Shown here in pieces: positions 1 through 5,150 of a stretch of 7,092 bases of DNA (position 1 is its first letter; the number at the start of each line of letters is the position of its first letter). The notes beneath the pieces are model-generated. The model was not told the DNA's origin, ran no database searches, and saw only the letters and a list, made by a program, of their open reading frames with translations. Origin of the DNA: JBLHUT01 sp047629975 (GTDB lineage: Bacteria; Pseudomonadota; Alphaproteobacteria; Rhodobacterales; Rhodobacteraceae); assembly GCA_047629975.1 (NCBI GenBank), contig JBLHUT010000191.1:1-7092 (forward strand), read 5' to 3'. The translations under genes were made by a program, and so were the position numbers.

Positions 1-475
1 GCATCACGAACATGTCGGATCTGGATCCCTTTTCGATGACCTTCACGTTGGCTGCGACGCCGGTTTTGCTCAGCGCGCTGCGCCCTGCTTCGGACGAGAA
101 GTATCTGTTGTAGCCAACACTTGTCGGACCGTCGCCCGAAAGCACTGTTGCCGTCAAAAGGGCGGGTGTAACCGAAGGAAGAGCGGACCGGGGCGTTGCC
201 GTAACGTTGGGCTGGCACACAGTCAGCAAAACGAACGCGCCGGATGACTTTGACTGGCTCGAGGCACGGTCGATGCAATATCCCTTGGGGCCCGCGATCA
301 CCACGTCACCTTTTGCCACCCGCAGACGGTCACGGGTGGCGACCTGACCGGAGGCATCCGCGCGTGCCGCAGCCGACAGACTGCCCGGTGTTTTCACACC
401 AAGGCAGCCTGTCAAAAGCAGCACAAACACGGCGCCGCAGGCCAAAGGCCCTGCTTTAGAGGTCCATATAGACAT
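1..475 (-). CDS. Putative outer-membrane lipoprotein, partial (3' end beyond window)
   Basis: This is a minus-strand reading frame starting at ATG 475-473 and open, without stop, through 158 codons to the left edge; the C-terminus is missing. The N-terminus is a lipoprotein signal peptide: Lys7, a hydrophobic stretch at residues 11-21, then the lipobox Leu21-Thr22-Gly23-Cys24. Cys24 should be lipidated, and Leu at +2 gives no inner-membrane retention signal, so the outer membrane is likely. The mature part is Ser/Ala/Thr-rich with two more cysteines, Cys67 (in GYCID) and Cys87 (in LLTVCQP), which could form a periplasmic disulfide. I do not recognise the family. The start lies inside the last codons of ilvD (20-base overlap, different frame), with a weak AAGAG-like ribosome binding site, so it is probably co-transcribed and translationally coupled with ilvD. 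No function is assigned; a link to amino-acid synthesis is not implied by proximity alone. Confidence 0.75.
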   Translation of the reverse strand, partial: MSIWTSKAGPLACGAVFVLLLTGCLGVKTPGSLSAAARADASGQVATRDRLRVAKGDVVIAGPKGYCIDRASSQSKSSGAFVLLTVCQPNVTATPRSALPSVTPALLTATVLSGDGPTSVGYNRYFSSEAGRSALSKTGVAANVKVIEKGSRSDMFVM

Positions 476-2189
476 GACGCTCTTCTTTGGCCCCCGGATG
501 GGTCACGGCACCTTTTGCCGCGCCACCAACCAGCTGTGCATATTTCCAAAGCGCACCGGAGGAATAGATCGTCTGGCGCGGGCCGGCCCAACCGGCCTTG
601 CGCGAGGCCATCTCTTCGTCGGTGAGGGCGACCGAAATCTCGCCCTTGATCGCGTCGATCGTGATCATGTCGCCGTTTTGCAACAAGGCGATCGGACCGC
701 CATGTGCGGCTTCGGGCCCGACATGCCCGACGCAAAAGCCCCGTGTCGCGCCAGAGAACCTGCCGTCGGTGATCAAGGCCACCTTCTTGCCCATGCCCTG
801 TCCGGACAAAGCCGCCGTTGTAGCCAGCATTTCCCGCATGCCGGGCCCGCCTGCTGGGCCTTCGTTGCGGATGACAAGCACTTCGCCTTCTTTGTAGGCG
901 CGCGCCTTTACGGCTTCAAACGCGTCTTCCTCGCATTCGAAAACATTTGCCGGGCCGGTAAAGACCTGCTGTTCGGGGGCCATGCCGGCAACTTTTACAA
1001 TCGCGCCGTCGGGCGACAGGTTGCCGCGCAAGCCGACAACGCCGCCGGTGGCTGTGATCGGGGTTTCGACCGGATAGATGACCTTGCCATCGGCGTTGCC
1101 TTTGATCATGTCGAGCTCTTCGCCAATGACGCGGCCTGTGGCGGTCATGCAATCCTCGTGGATCAAACCGGCCTTGCGCAGTTCTTTCATGACAACCGGA
1201 ACGCCGCCGACTTCATACAGATCCTTTGCGACATAGGCGCCGCCGGGCTTGAGATCGACGAAATAGGGCGTGTCGCGGAAAATCTCGCAGACATCGTTCA
1301 GGTCGAAATCAATGCCTGCCTCGTGGGCGATCGCGGGCAGGTGCAGACCTGCATTGGTCGATCCACCGGTGCACGCAACAATACGCGCGGCGTTTTGCAG
1401 GGATTTGAGCGTGACGATATCACGGGCGCGAATGTTCTTTTCCAAAAGCGCCATCACCGCTTCGCCAGAGGCGACGGCATATTGATCCCGCGATTCGTAA
1501 GGCGCAGGCGCACCCGAAGAATTCATCAGCGCAAGTCCGATTGCCTCGGAGACGCAGGCCATCGTGTTGGCTGTGAACTGGCCGCCACACGCGCCGGCAG
1601 ACGGGCACGCGATCCGCTCGAGCGTGCGCAATGCCTCGTCGGACATGTTGCCGGCCTGATGCTCGCCCACGGCCTCGAATACATCCTGAACCGTTACGTC
1701 CTTGCCGTTCAGCCGCCCCGGAAGGATCGAACCACCGTAAATAAACACAGACGGCGTGTTGAGCCGAACCATTGCCATCATCATCCCGGGCAAGGATTTG
1801 TCGCATCCCGCCAGACCCACAATCGCGTCATAACCGTGACCGCGCATGGTCAATTCGACACTGTCGGCAATGGCTTCGCGGCTGGCAAGACTGGAGCGCA
1901 TGCCCTCGTGACCCATCGCGATGCCGTCGGTGACGGTGATCGTGGTAAACTCGCGCGGCGTGCCCGCAGCGGCCTTTACCCCCAGTTTGACCGCCTGTGC
2001 CTGCCTGTTAAGCGAGATGTTGCACGGTGCGGCCTCGTTCCAGCAGGTGGCAACACCGACAAAGGGTTGTGCAATCTCTTCTTCGGTCAGACCCATCGCG
2101 TAATAATACGACCGATGCGGTGCGCGCGACGGACCTTCGGTCACGTGACGGCTTGGCAGGTTGGATTTGTCAAAAGGTTTCTTGAGCAT
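456..2189 (-). CDS. ilvD: Dihydroxy-acid dehydratase
   Basis: IlvD removes water from 2,3-dihydroxy-isovalerate and 2,3-dihydroxy-3-methylvalerate to give the 2-keto acids that precede valine, leucine and isoleucine; it is a cytoplasmic Fe-S and Mg2+ enzyme. The 577-residue product is full length for the proteobacterial short-form IlvD/EDD family. Visible family motifs are Cys56 in NEAAPCNISL, Asp88 in TDGIAMGH, Cys129-Asp130-Lys131 in AGCDKSLPG and Cys201 in ACGGQFTANTM. Cys56, Cys129 and Cys201 are the expected cluster ligands and Lys131 the expected metal-site lysine. The C-terminal swivelling domain carries GRFSGATRG with Ser479, the expected catalytic serine. The start was set at ATG 2189 rather than an in-frame ATG 99 bases upstream. 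Family members begin at this MLKKPF-type N-terminus, a GGAGG site lies five bases ahead, and the -10 box would fall inside the longer version. Its 3' end overlaps the lipoprotein gene by 20 bases. The cluster type ([2Fe-2S] or [4Fe-4S]) cannot be decided here. Confidence 0.97.
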   Translation of the reverse strand: MLKKPFDKSNLPSRHVTEGPSRAPHRSYYYAMGLTEEEIAQPFVGVATCWNEAAPCNISLNRQAQAVKLGVKAAAGTPREFTTITVTDGIAMGHEGMRSSLASREAIADSVELTMRGHGYDAIVGLAGCDKSLPGMMMAMVRLNTPSVFIYGGSILPGRLNGKDVTVQDVFEAVGEHQAGNMSDEALRTLERIACPSAGACGGQFTANTMACVSEAIGLALMNSSGAPAPYESRDQYAVASGEAVMALLEKNIRARDIVTLKSLQNAARIVACTGGSTNAGLHLPAIAHEAGIDFDLNDVCEIFRDTPYFVDLKPGGAYVAKDLYEVGGVPVVMKELRKAGLIHEDCMTATGRVIGEELDMIKGNADGKVIYPVETPITATGGVVGLRGNLSPDGAIVKVAGMAPEQQVFTGPANVFECEEDAFEAVKARAYKEGEVLVIRNEGPAGGPGMREMLATTAALSGQGMGKKVALITDGRFSGATRGFCVGHVGPEAAHGGPIALLQNGDMITIDAIKGEISVALTDEEMASRKAGWAGPRQTIYSSGALWKYAQLVGGAAKGAVTHPGAKEERHVYMDL

Positions 2190-2194
2190 GGTGT

Positions 2195-2199
2195 CCTCC
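2195..2199 (-). promoter_or_regulatory. Ribosome binding site of ilvD
   Basis: On the minus strand GGAGG lies five bases before ATG 2189. It is the strongest Shine-Dalgarno sequence in the window and decides the ilvD start against the upstream in-frame ATG at 2288. Confidence 0.8.
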
Positions 2200-2214
2200 G
2201 CAGGGCGCTGGTCG

Positions 2215-2220
2215 ATTATA
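2215..2220 (-). promoter_or_regulatory. Candidate -10 box of the ilvD promoter
   Basis: The minus strand reads TATAAT exactly, preceded by an A-tract, 25 bases upstream of the ilvD start codon. Initiation about 7 bases downstream would give a 5' leader of roughly 20 bases containing the GGAGG site, too short for a leader peptide or attenuator. No good -35 hexamer is seen 16-18 bases upstream, so activation by a regulator is possible, or the match is fortuitous. Confidence 0.45.
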
Positions 2221-2298
2221 TTTTTACCCTGACGGGCTTGGCCTTCGGGAATAAAGCGCACGGCTTGATCGCACAAGCGCAATTGCACGCGGCTGCGA

Positions 2299-2319
2299 AT
2301 GGCCTTAGCTGACGGCCAT
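2299..2319. repeat. Inverted repeat over the start codon of the first CPBP gene
   Basis: ATGGCC at 2299-2304 and GGCCAT at 2314-2319 are perfect inverted 6-base arms around a 9-base spacer. The right arm includes the first two bases of the ATG at 2318. In mRNA this would be a G+C-rich 6-bp stem holding the start codon; in DNA it could be an operator. The two readings cannot be separated from sequence alone. Confidence 0.4.
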
Positions 2320-3163
2320 GTCTTATGCTCCCCATAAAGGTTTCATCCAGCCGGCTGTTGCCCGCGCCCAAACGTGGCGGCTGGCGGCGGTTGTCGTCAT
2401 GTGCATTGTCGGGGGCATCGCGCTGTTCGAGCTGGCGTTTGGCTTTGTACCGACGGGTTTGTCCCAAGATGACGGGGTCGGTGCAACCTTGTTCTCGTTG
2501 CTGTCGTTCGGGTTCTTTGCCGTCGCGCTGCTGATGGCGGTCCGTATCTTGCATGCACGCGGTTTGCGCAGCTTGATCGGCCCTTTGCCGGTTGCGTGTC
2601 GGGATTTTGCGCGGGTCTGTTTGTTTGTCGGGGCGTTGCATCTGGTGCTGGCGATTGTTCTGCCAAGCAGTTTCGACATCACGCGCAGCCCTTTGTCGTT
2701 TGCCCAGTGGTTGGGGATATTGCCGCTCACCCTGATCGGACTTCTGGTGCAGACCGGCACCGAGGAGGTGATCTTTCGCGGGTACTTGCAACAACAACTT
2801 GCCGCCCGGTGGTCTCATCCGGTGGTCTGGATGGGGGGGCCTGCGACGGTTTTCGGATTGCTGCACTGGATGCCGGAAATGGGACCGAACGGGATCTATT
2901 TTGTACTTTGGGCGATTTTGTTCGGAGTTTTGACAGCGGATCTGACGGCGCGGACCGGCACGCTTGGGGCGGCGACCGGGTTGCACATGATGCAAAACAC
3001 CTTTGCGATTGCGATCGTGTCGGCGCAGGGGCCGGGGGATGCGCTTGCGCTGTATCTGGCGCCGTTCGATTTCGGGGCGCAGCATTTGCCGCTTCTGATT
3101 GCGGTGGAGGGGGTCGTGCTGTGTGTTGCCTGGCTTGCGGCGCGGGTCGCGGTACGGGCATAG
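2318..3163 (+). CDS. CPBP-family intramembrane metalloprotease, first tandem copy
   Basis: This is a 281-residue polytopic inner-membrane protein with about seven or eight hydrophobic segments. Clear ones lie near residues 19-41, 55-78, 97-116, 130-147, 192-208 and 256-278. It carries the three signatures of the CPBP family (Rce1/Abi, PF02517): Glu149-Glu150 to Arg154 (EEVIFR), Phe179 to His183 (FGLLH) and His223 to Asn227 (HMMQN). These are the expected catalytic glutamates and histidines of a protease cleaving within the membrane, so the copy looks active. Bacterial relatives act in peptide maturation, bacteriocin self-immunity or membrane-protein processing; the substrate is unknown. The start at ATG 2318 is bounded by an in-frame TAG at 2306-2308, but there is no convincing ribosome binding site and the codon sits in an inverted repeat. 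A paralogue follows after 70 bases; the two share FRGYLQQQLAAR and TGTLGAA blocks. It is divergent from ilvD and likely has its own promoter, which I could not identify. Confidence 0.9.
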   Translation: MSYAPHKGFIQPAVARAQTWRLAAVVVMCIVGGIALFELAFGFVPTGLSQDDGVGATLFSLLSFGFFAVALLMAVRILHARGLRSLIGPLPVACRDFARVCLFVGALHLVLAIVLPSSFDITRSPLSFAQWLGILPLTLIGLLVQTGTEEVIFRGYLQQQLAARWSHPVVWMGGPATVFGLLHWMPEMGPNGIYFVLWAILFGVLTADLTARTGTLGAATGLHMMQNTFAIAIVSAQGPGDALALYLAPFDFGAQHLPLLIAVEGVVLCVAWLAARVAVRA

Positions 3164-3170
3164 TCGCAGT

Positions 3171-3210
3171 GTCGGGGGGAAGTCATATTATCGGACCGGC
3201 CCGACTTTTT
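3171..3210 (+). terminator. Possible weak intrinsic terminator between the two CPBP genes
   Basis: GTCGGG at 3171-3176 can pair with CCCGAC at 3200-3205, followed directly by five Ts (3206-3210). The loop of 23 bases is long and the stem only six pairs, so termination would be partial at best. It may set different levels for the two paralogues, or be chance in G+C-rich DNA. Confidence 0.3.
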
Positions 3211-3233
3211 AGTGAACCACAAGAGAGCCAGAC

Positions 3234-4127
3234 ATGCGGACACCCCAATTCGAGAGCTTCGTGAGCGAGGCGAGACTGTATCCTGAGCTTTGGCGGGTTT
3301 TGCTGGGGCTGCTGTTGATCGGCTTTATGTCGCTCAGCGGCACGGCATTGTTGCTTGCAGTGGCGAGCATGGTCGTCGCCGCGCAGTTGGGGCCGATGGG
3401 TATACTGCCGTTTCTGTATGGTTTGGTGCAACCGGACCGACCGGTCGAGGTGGTTTTGTTGCTCGGTACTTTCGGGGGCATGTTTCTGGGGGTAATTGTC
3501 GCGGCGGGAACGTTGCATTTTCGCACGCCGCGCAGCTTGTTCGGGCCATTTGGCGCGTGGGCGCGCGGATTTGGTGTGGCGCTGGGGGTGATCGGTGCTG
3601 TTTACGGCGTAATGTGCGGGCTGCTTTTCATGTTCGACGCGCCTGTGCCGAACCTTGATTTCGGGGCATGGCTCCGCTGGATGCCGGTGGCAATTGCGTT
3701 GTTGTTTGTGCAGATCGCAGCAGAGGAGTTGGTCTTTCGCGGTTATTTGCAGCAACAGTTGGCGGCGCGGTTCAAGGCGCGCTGGATCTGGTTCTGGGGG
3801 CCGGCTGTCATTTTTGCCGGGCTGCACTGGGCCCCTGAAGCCGGCGGAAACCTGCCTCTGGTGCTGCTTTCCGCACTGACGTTCGGAGCAATTGCCGCAG
3901 ACCTGACAGAGAAGACCGGCACGCTTGGTGCGGCCATGGGGCTGCATTTCGGACACAATTTCATGGGCCTGTTTGTTGTTGCGATGGCTGATACGCTTAC
4001 GGGGCTTGCGCTTTTTGTCAGTCCCGAGCCGATCGGTGCGATGGGGGCGCAAAGCTTGTCCATGGGTGGCGGGATTTTGCTGCTGGTTGCAATCTGGTGG
4101 GTGACACGGCGGATATTGATGCGCTAA
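3234..4127 (+). CDS. CPBP-family intramembrane metalloprotease, second tandem copy
   Basis: This is a 297-residue polytopic membrane protein, a paralogue of the gene just upstream. The CPBP signatures are intact: Glu164-Glu165 to Arg169 (EELVFR), Phe194 to His198 (FAGLH) and His238 to Asn242 (HFGHN). Hydrophobic segments lie near residues 22-51, 72-94, 112-134, 148-163, 206-224, 243-262 and 275-291. The catalytic core is close to the first copy: twelve identical residues from FRG to AAR, and a shared ADLT..TGTLGAA.GLH block. The N-terminal third and the C-terminus have diverged, which argues for separate substrates or a functional heteromeric pair rather than a fresh duplication. The start ATG 3234 has an AAGAGAG site six bases ahead and an acidic, cytoplasm-like first 18 residues. 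Leucine is often TTG and glycine often GGG or GGT, looser codon use than in ilvD, as expected for a low-expression membrane protein. The substrate is unknown. Confidence 0.92.
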   Translation: MRTPQFESFVSEARLYPELWRVLLGLLLIGFMSLSGTALLLAVASMVVAAQLGPMGILPFLYGLVQPDRPVEVVLLLGTFGGMFLGVIVAAGTLHFRTPRSLFGPFGAWARGFGVALGVIGAVYGVMCGLLFMFDAPVPNLDFGAWLRWMPVAIALLFVQIAAEELVFRGYLQQQLAARFKARWIWFWGPAVIFAGLHWAPEAGGNLPLVLLSALTFGAIAADLTEKTGTLGAAMGLHFGHNFMGLFVVAMADTLTGLALFVSPEPIGAMGAQSLSMGGGILLLVAIWWVTRRILMR

Positions 4128-4204
4128 ACTTTACTGGTGGTGCGCCCTGAATACGACAAACGGGCCTGAAGGCAGACCAGTCGACACCAGAAGCGAGGGC
4201 GGAA
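4128..4204 (+). other. Short intergenic region between the second CPBP gene and the coiled-coil gene
   Basis: The 77 bases hold the ribosome binding site GAGGG (4195-4199), five bases before ATG 4205. They also hold a widely spaced inverted pair, CTGGTG (4134-4139) and CACCAG (4185-4190), with a small GCCC/GGGC pair inside it. There is no T-tract, so nothing here looks like an intrinsic terminator, and read-through from the CPBP genes is likely. Confidence 0.35.
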
Positions 4205-4636
4205 ATGTTTGAAGTCAATATCTGGCTGGCATGCCTGCTTGCTGCCTGTGCCGGACTGGGGGCGGGGTGGGTAATTTTTGGCCGGCGCACCAGTGTGCCA
4301 GTGGCCAGCCCCCCTGAACAGACAGCGCCGGATGTTAACCTGAAAACCCTTGCCAAGGTTGCTGCCGAGGCCCGGGCCAAAGGGCGCGCCGAGGCCCACG
4401 CGAAGGCGGAAACGTCTATTCGCGACGCTGCCGCACGGTTGGCGCGCGCAAAGGCCGACCTTGCCCACAAGGAGGAGAGGCTGCAAGCAGCCCGGATCGA
4501 GCTTGAAGCCTTGCGCGGCGAGATTGCGTTTTGTGCGCCGCCCGGGGCAAAGTCGGCACAAGCCCCGGTGGTGCCGCTTCAGTTCGGGCTTCCCGAGGCC
4601 GAGGGCAAAAAAACTCTTCGAGAGACTGCCGAGTAG
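4205..4636 (+). CDS. Small single-pass membrane protein with Ala-rich coiled coil, unknown function
   Basis: This 143-residue protein is of no family I recognise. Residues 5-25 form one transmembrane segment, followed at once by Arg27-Arg28. With the acidic N-terminus (Glu3) this predicts N-out, C-in topology, as in RmuC-like anchored coiled-coil proteins. Residues about 46-107 are a charged, alanine-rich heptad-like helix (AEARAKGRAEAHAKAE type), a probable coiled coil. The tail, 111-143, is Pro/Gly-rich and likely flexible. A Cys at 15 sits in a lipobox-like LAAC, but there is no basic n-region and hydrophobicity continues past it, so lipidation is unlikely. Reality as a gene is supported by the GAGGG site five bases before the start, G/C-rich third codon positions and a sensible topology; overlapping minus-strand frames lack these. 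It lies 77 bases after the second CPBP gene on the same strand and may be in its transcript. A scaffold or partner role for the proteases is only a guess. Confidence 0.7.
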   Translation: MFEVNIWLACLLAACAGLGAGWVIFGRRTSVPVASPPEQTAPDVNLKTLAKVAAEARAKGRAEAHAKAETSIRDAAARLARAKADLAHKEERLQAARIELEALRGEIAFCAPPGAKSAQAPVVPLQFGLPEAEGKKTLRETAE

Positions 4637-4662
4637 CGCGGGATGATGTGGGGGCGGCTTTC

Positions 4663-4687
4663 CGCCAGACCTTCGTGGCGTCTTTTA
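4663..4687 (+). terminator. Possible intrinsic terminator after the coiled-coil gene
   Basis: CGCCA (4663-4667) and TGGCG (4676-4680) form a 5-bp stem with an 8-base loop, followed by TCTTTTA. It lies 27 bases after the stop of the plus-strand gene and runs into the stop codon of the converging acpS. An alternative hairpin, GGCGG/CCGCC with a CTTT loop, partly overlaps it but has no T-tract. Confidence 0.4.
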
Positions 4688-5143
4688 GCCGGGGGGCGGC
4701 TCTGGTGCGCTGTCCGCGTAACCGTGCGGCTGGACCCCAAGGGCATTGATCTGACGCGCCTCGATCACCACAAAGGCCTGTGCCCACGGGTGGTCATCGG
4801 TCAGGGTGACGTGAATGATCGCCTCAAAACCCTCTGGTGTCATTTCGGCCAATCGTTGTGCGGCCCAACCTGTGAGAGCCATAACCGGCTGACCTGTCGG
4901 AAGGTTCGAAACGGCCATGTCTTTCCACGCAATACCCATCCGCAAGCCGGTTCCCAACGCCTTTGAGCAGGCCTCTTTGGCCGCCCAGCGTTTGGCATAC
5001 GTGCCCGCGACGTCGCGCCGGCGTTCGGCCTTGGCCTGCTCGACGGGCGTGAACACGCGGTTGCGAAAACGGTCCCCGAACCTGTCGAGGGTTTCCGCGA
5101 TGCGTTCGATATTGGCAAGATCCGAGCCGATGCCAAGGATCAT
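4685..5143 (-). CDS. acpS: Holo-[acyl-carrier-protein] synthase
   Basis: AcpS transfers the 4'-phosphopantetheine arm of CoA to a serine of apo-ACP, activating ACP for fatty-acid synthesis; it is a cytoplasmic, Mg2+-dependent, trimeric enzyme. Family signatures are the N-terminal GIGSDLANIERI with Asp8, the metal ligand, and the KEACSKALGTG motif with Glu57 and Lys61. HVTLTDDHPWAQAFVVIEA near the end is the last strand region. The start ATG 5143 has GAGG five bases ahead, part of which is the TGA of the upstream acyl-CoA synthetase gene. The intercistronic gap is seven bases, so translation is likely coupled. The 152-residue product is somewhat longer than usual: after the family's normal end near IEA (about residue 129) there is a 20-odd residue tail ending in a Pro-rich stretch. 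In many alphaproteobacteria acpS lies in a pdxJ-acpS-lepB-rnc cluster; that context is absent here. Confidence 0.95.
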   Translation of the reverse strand: MILGIGSDLANIERIAETLDRFGDRFRNRVFTPVEQAKAERRRDVAGTYAKRWAAKEACSKALGTGLRMGIAWKDMAVSNLPTGQPVMALTGWAAQRLAEMTPEGFEAIIHVTLTDDHPWAQAFVVIEARQINALGVQPHGYADSAPEPPPG

Positions 5144-5150
5144 GACCGCC

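Noticed and set aside
2190..2288. Longer ilvD start at the in-frame ATG 2288, adding 33 residues
   Set aside because: The extra segment contains the TATAAT box and the GGAGG site and does not resemble the N-terminus of family members.
474..2312. Open plus-strand frame of about 612 codons exactly antisense to ilvD
   Set aside because: High-G+C genes often leave an open antisense frame. The product is rich in His, Arg, Gly and Ala, with no family motif, while the minus strand encodes an intact IlvD with all catalytic residues.
2216..4052. Two minus-strand frames of 289 codons each (2216-3085 and 3183-4052) opposite the CPBP genes, with some mutual similarity
   Set aside because: Their products are Arg/Gln/Pro-rich and low in hydrophobic residues. 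Their similarity follows from the paralogy of the sense-strand CPBP genes.
4205..4240. Lipobox-like LAAC at residues 12-15 of the coiled-coil protein
   Set aside because: The n-region lacks Lys or Arg and the hydrophobic stretch continues to residue 25 before Arg27-Arg28, which fits a transmembrane anchor better than a lipoprotein signal.
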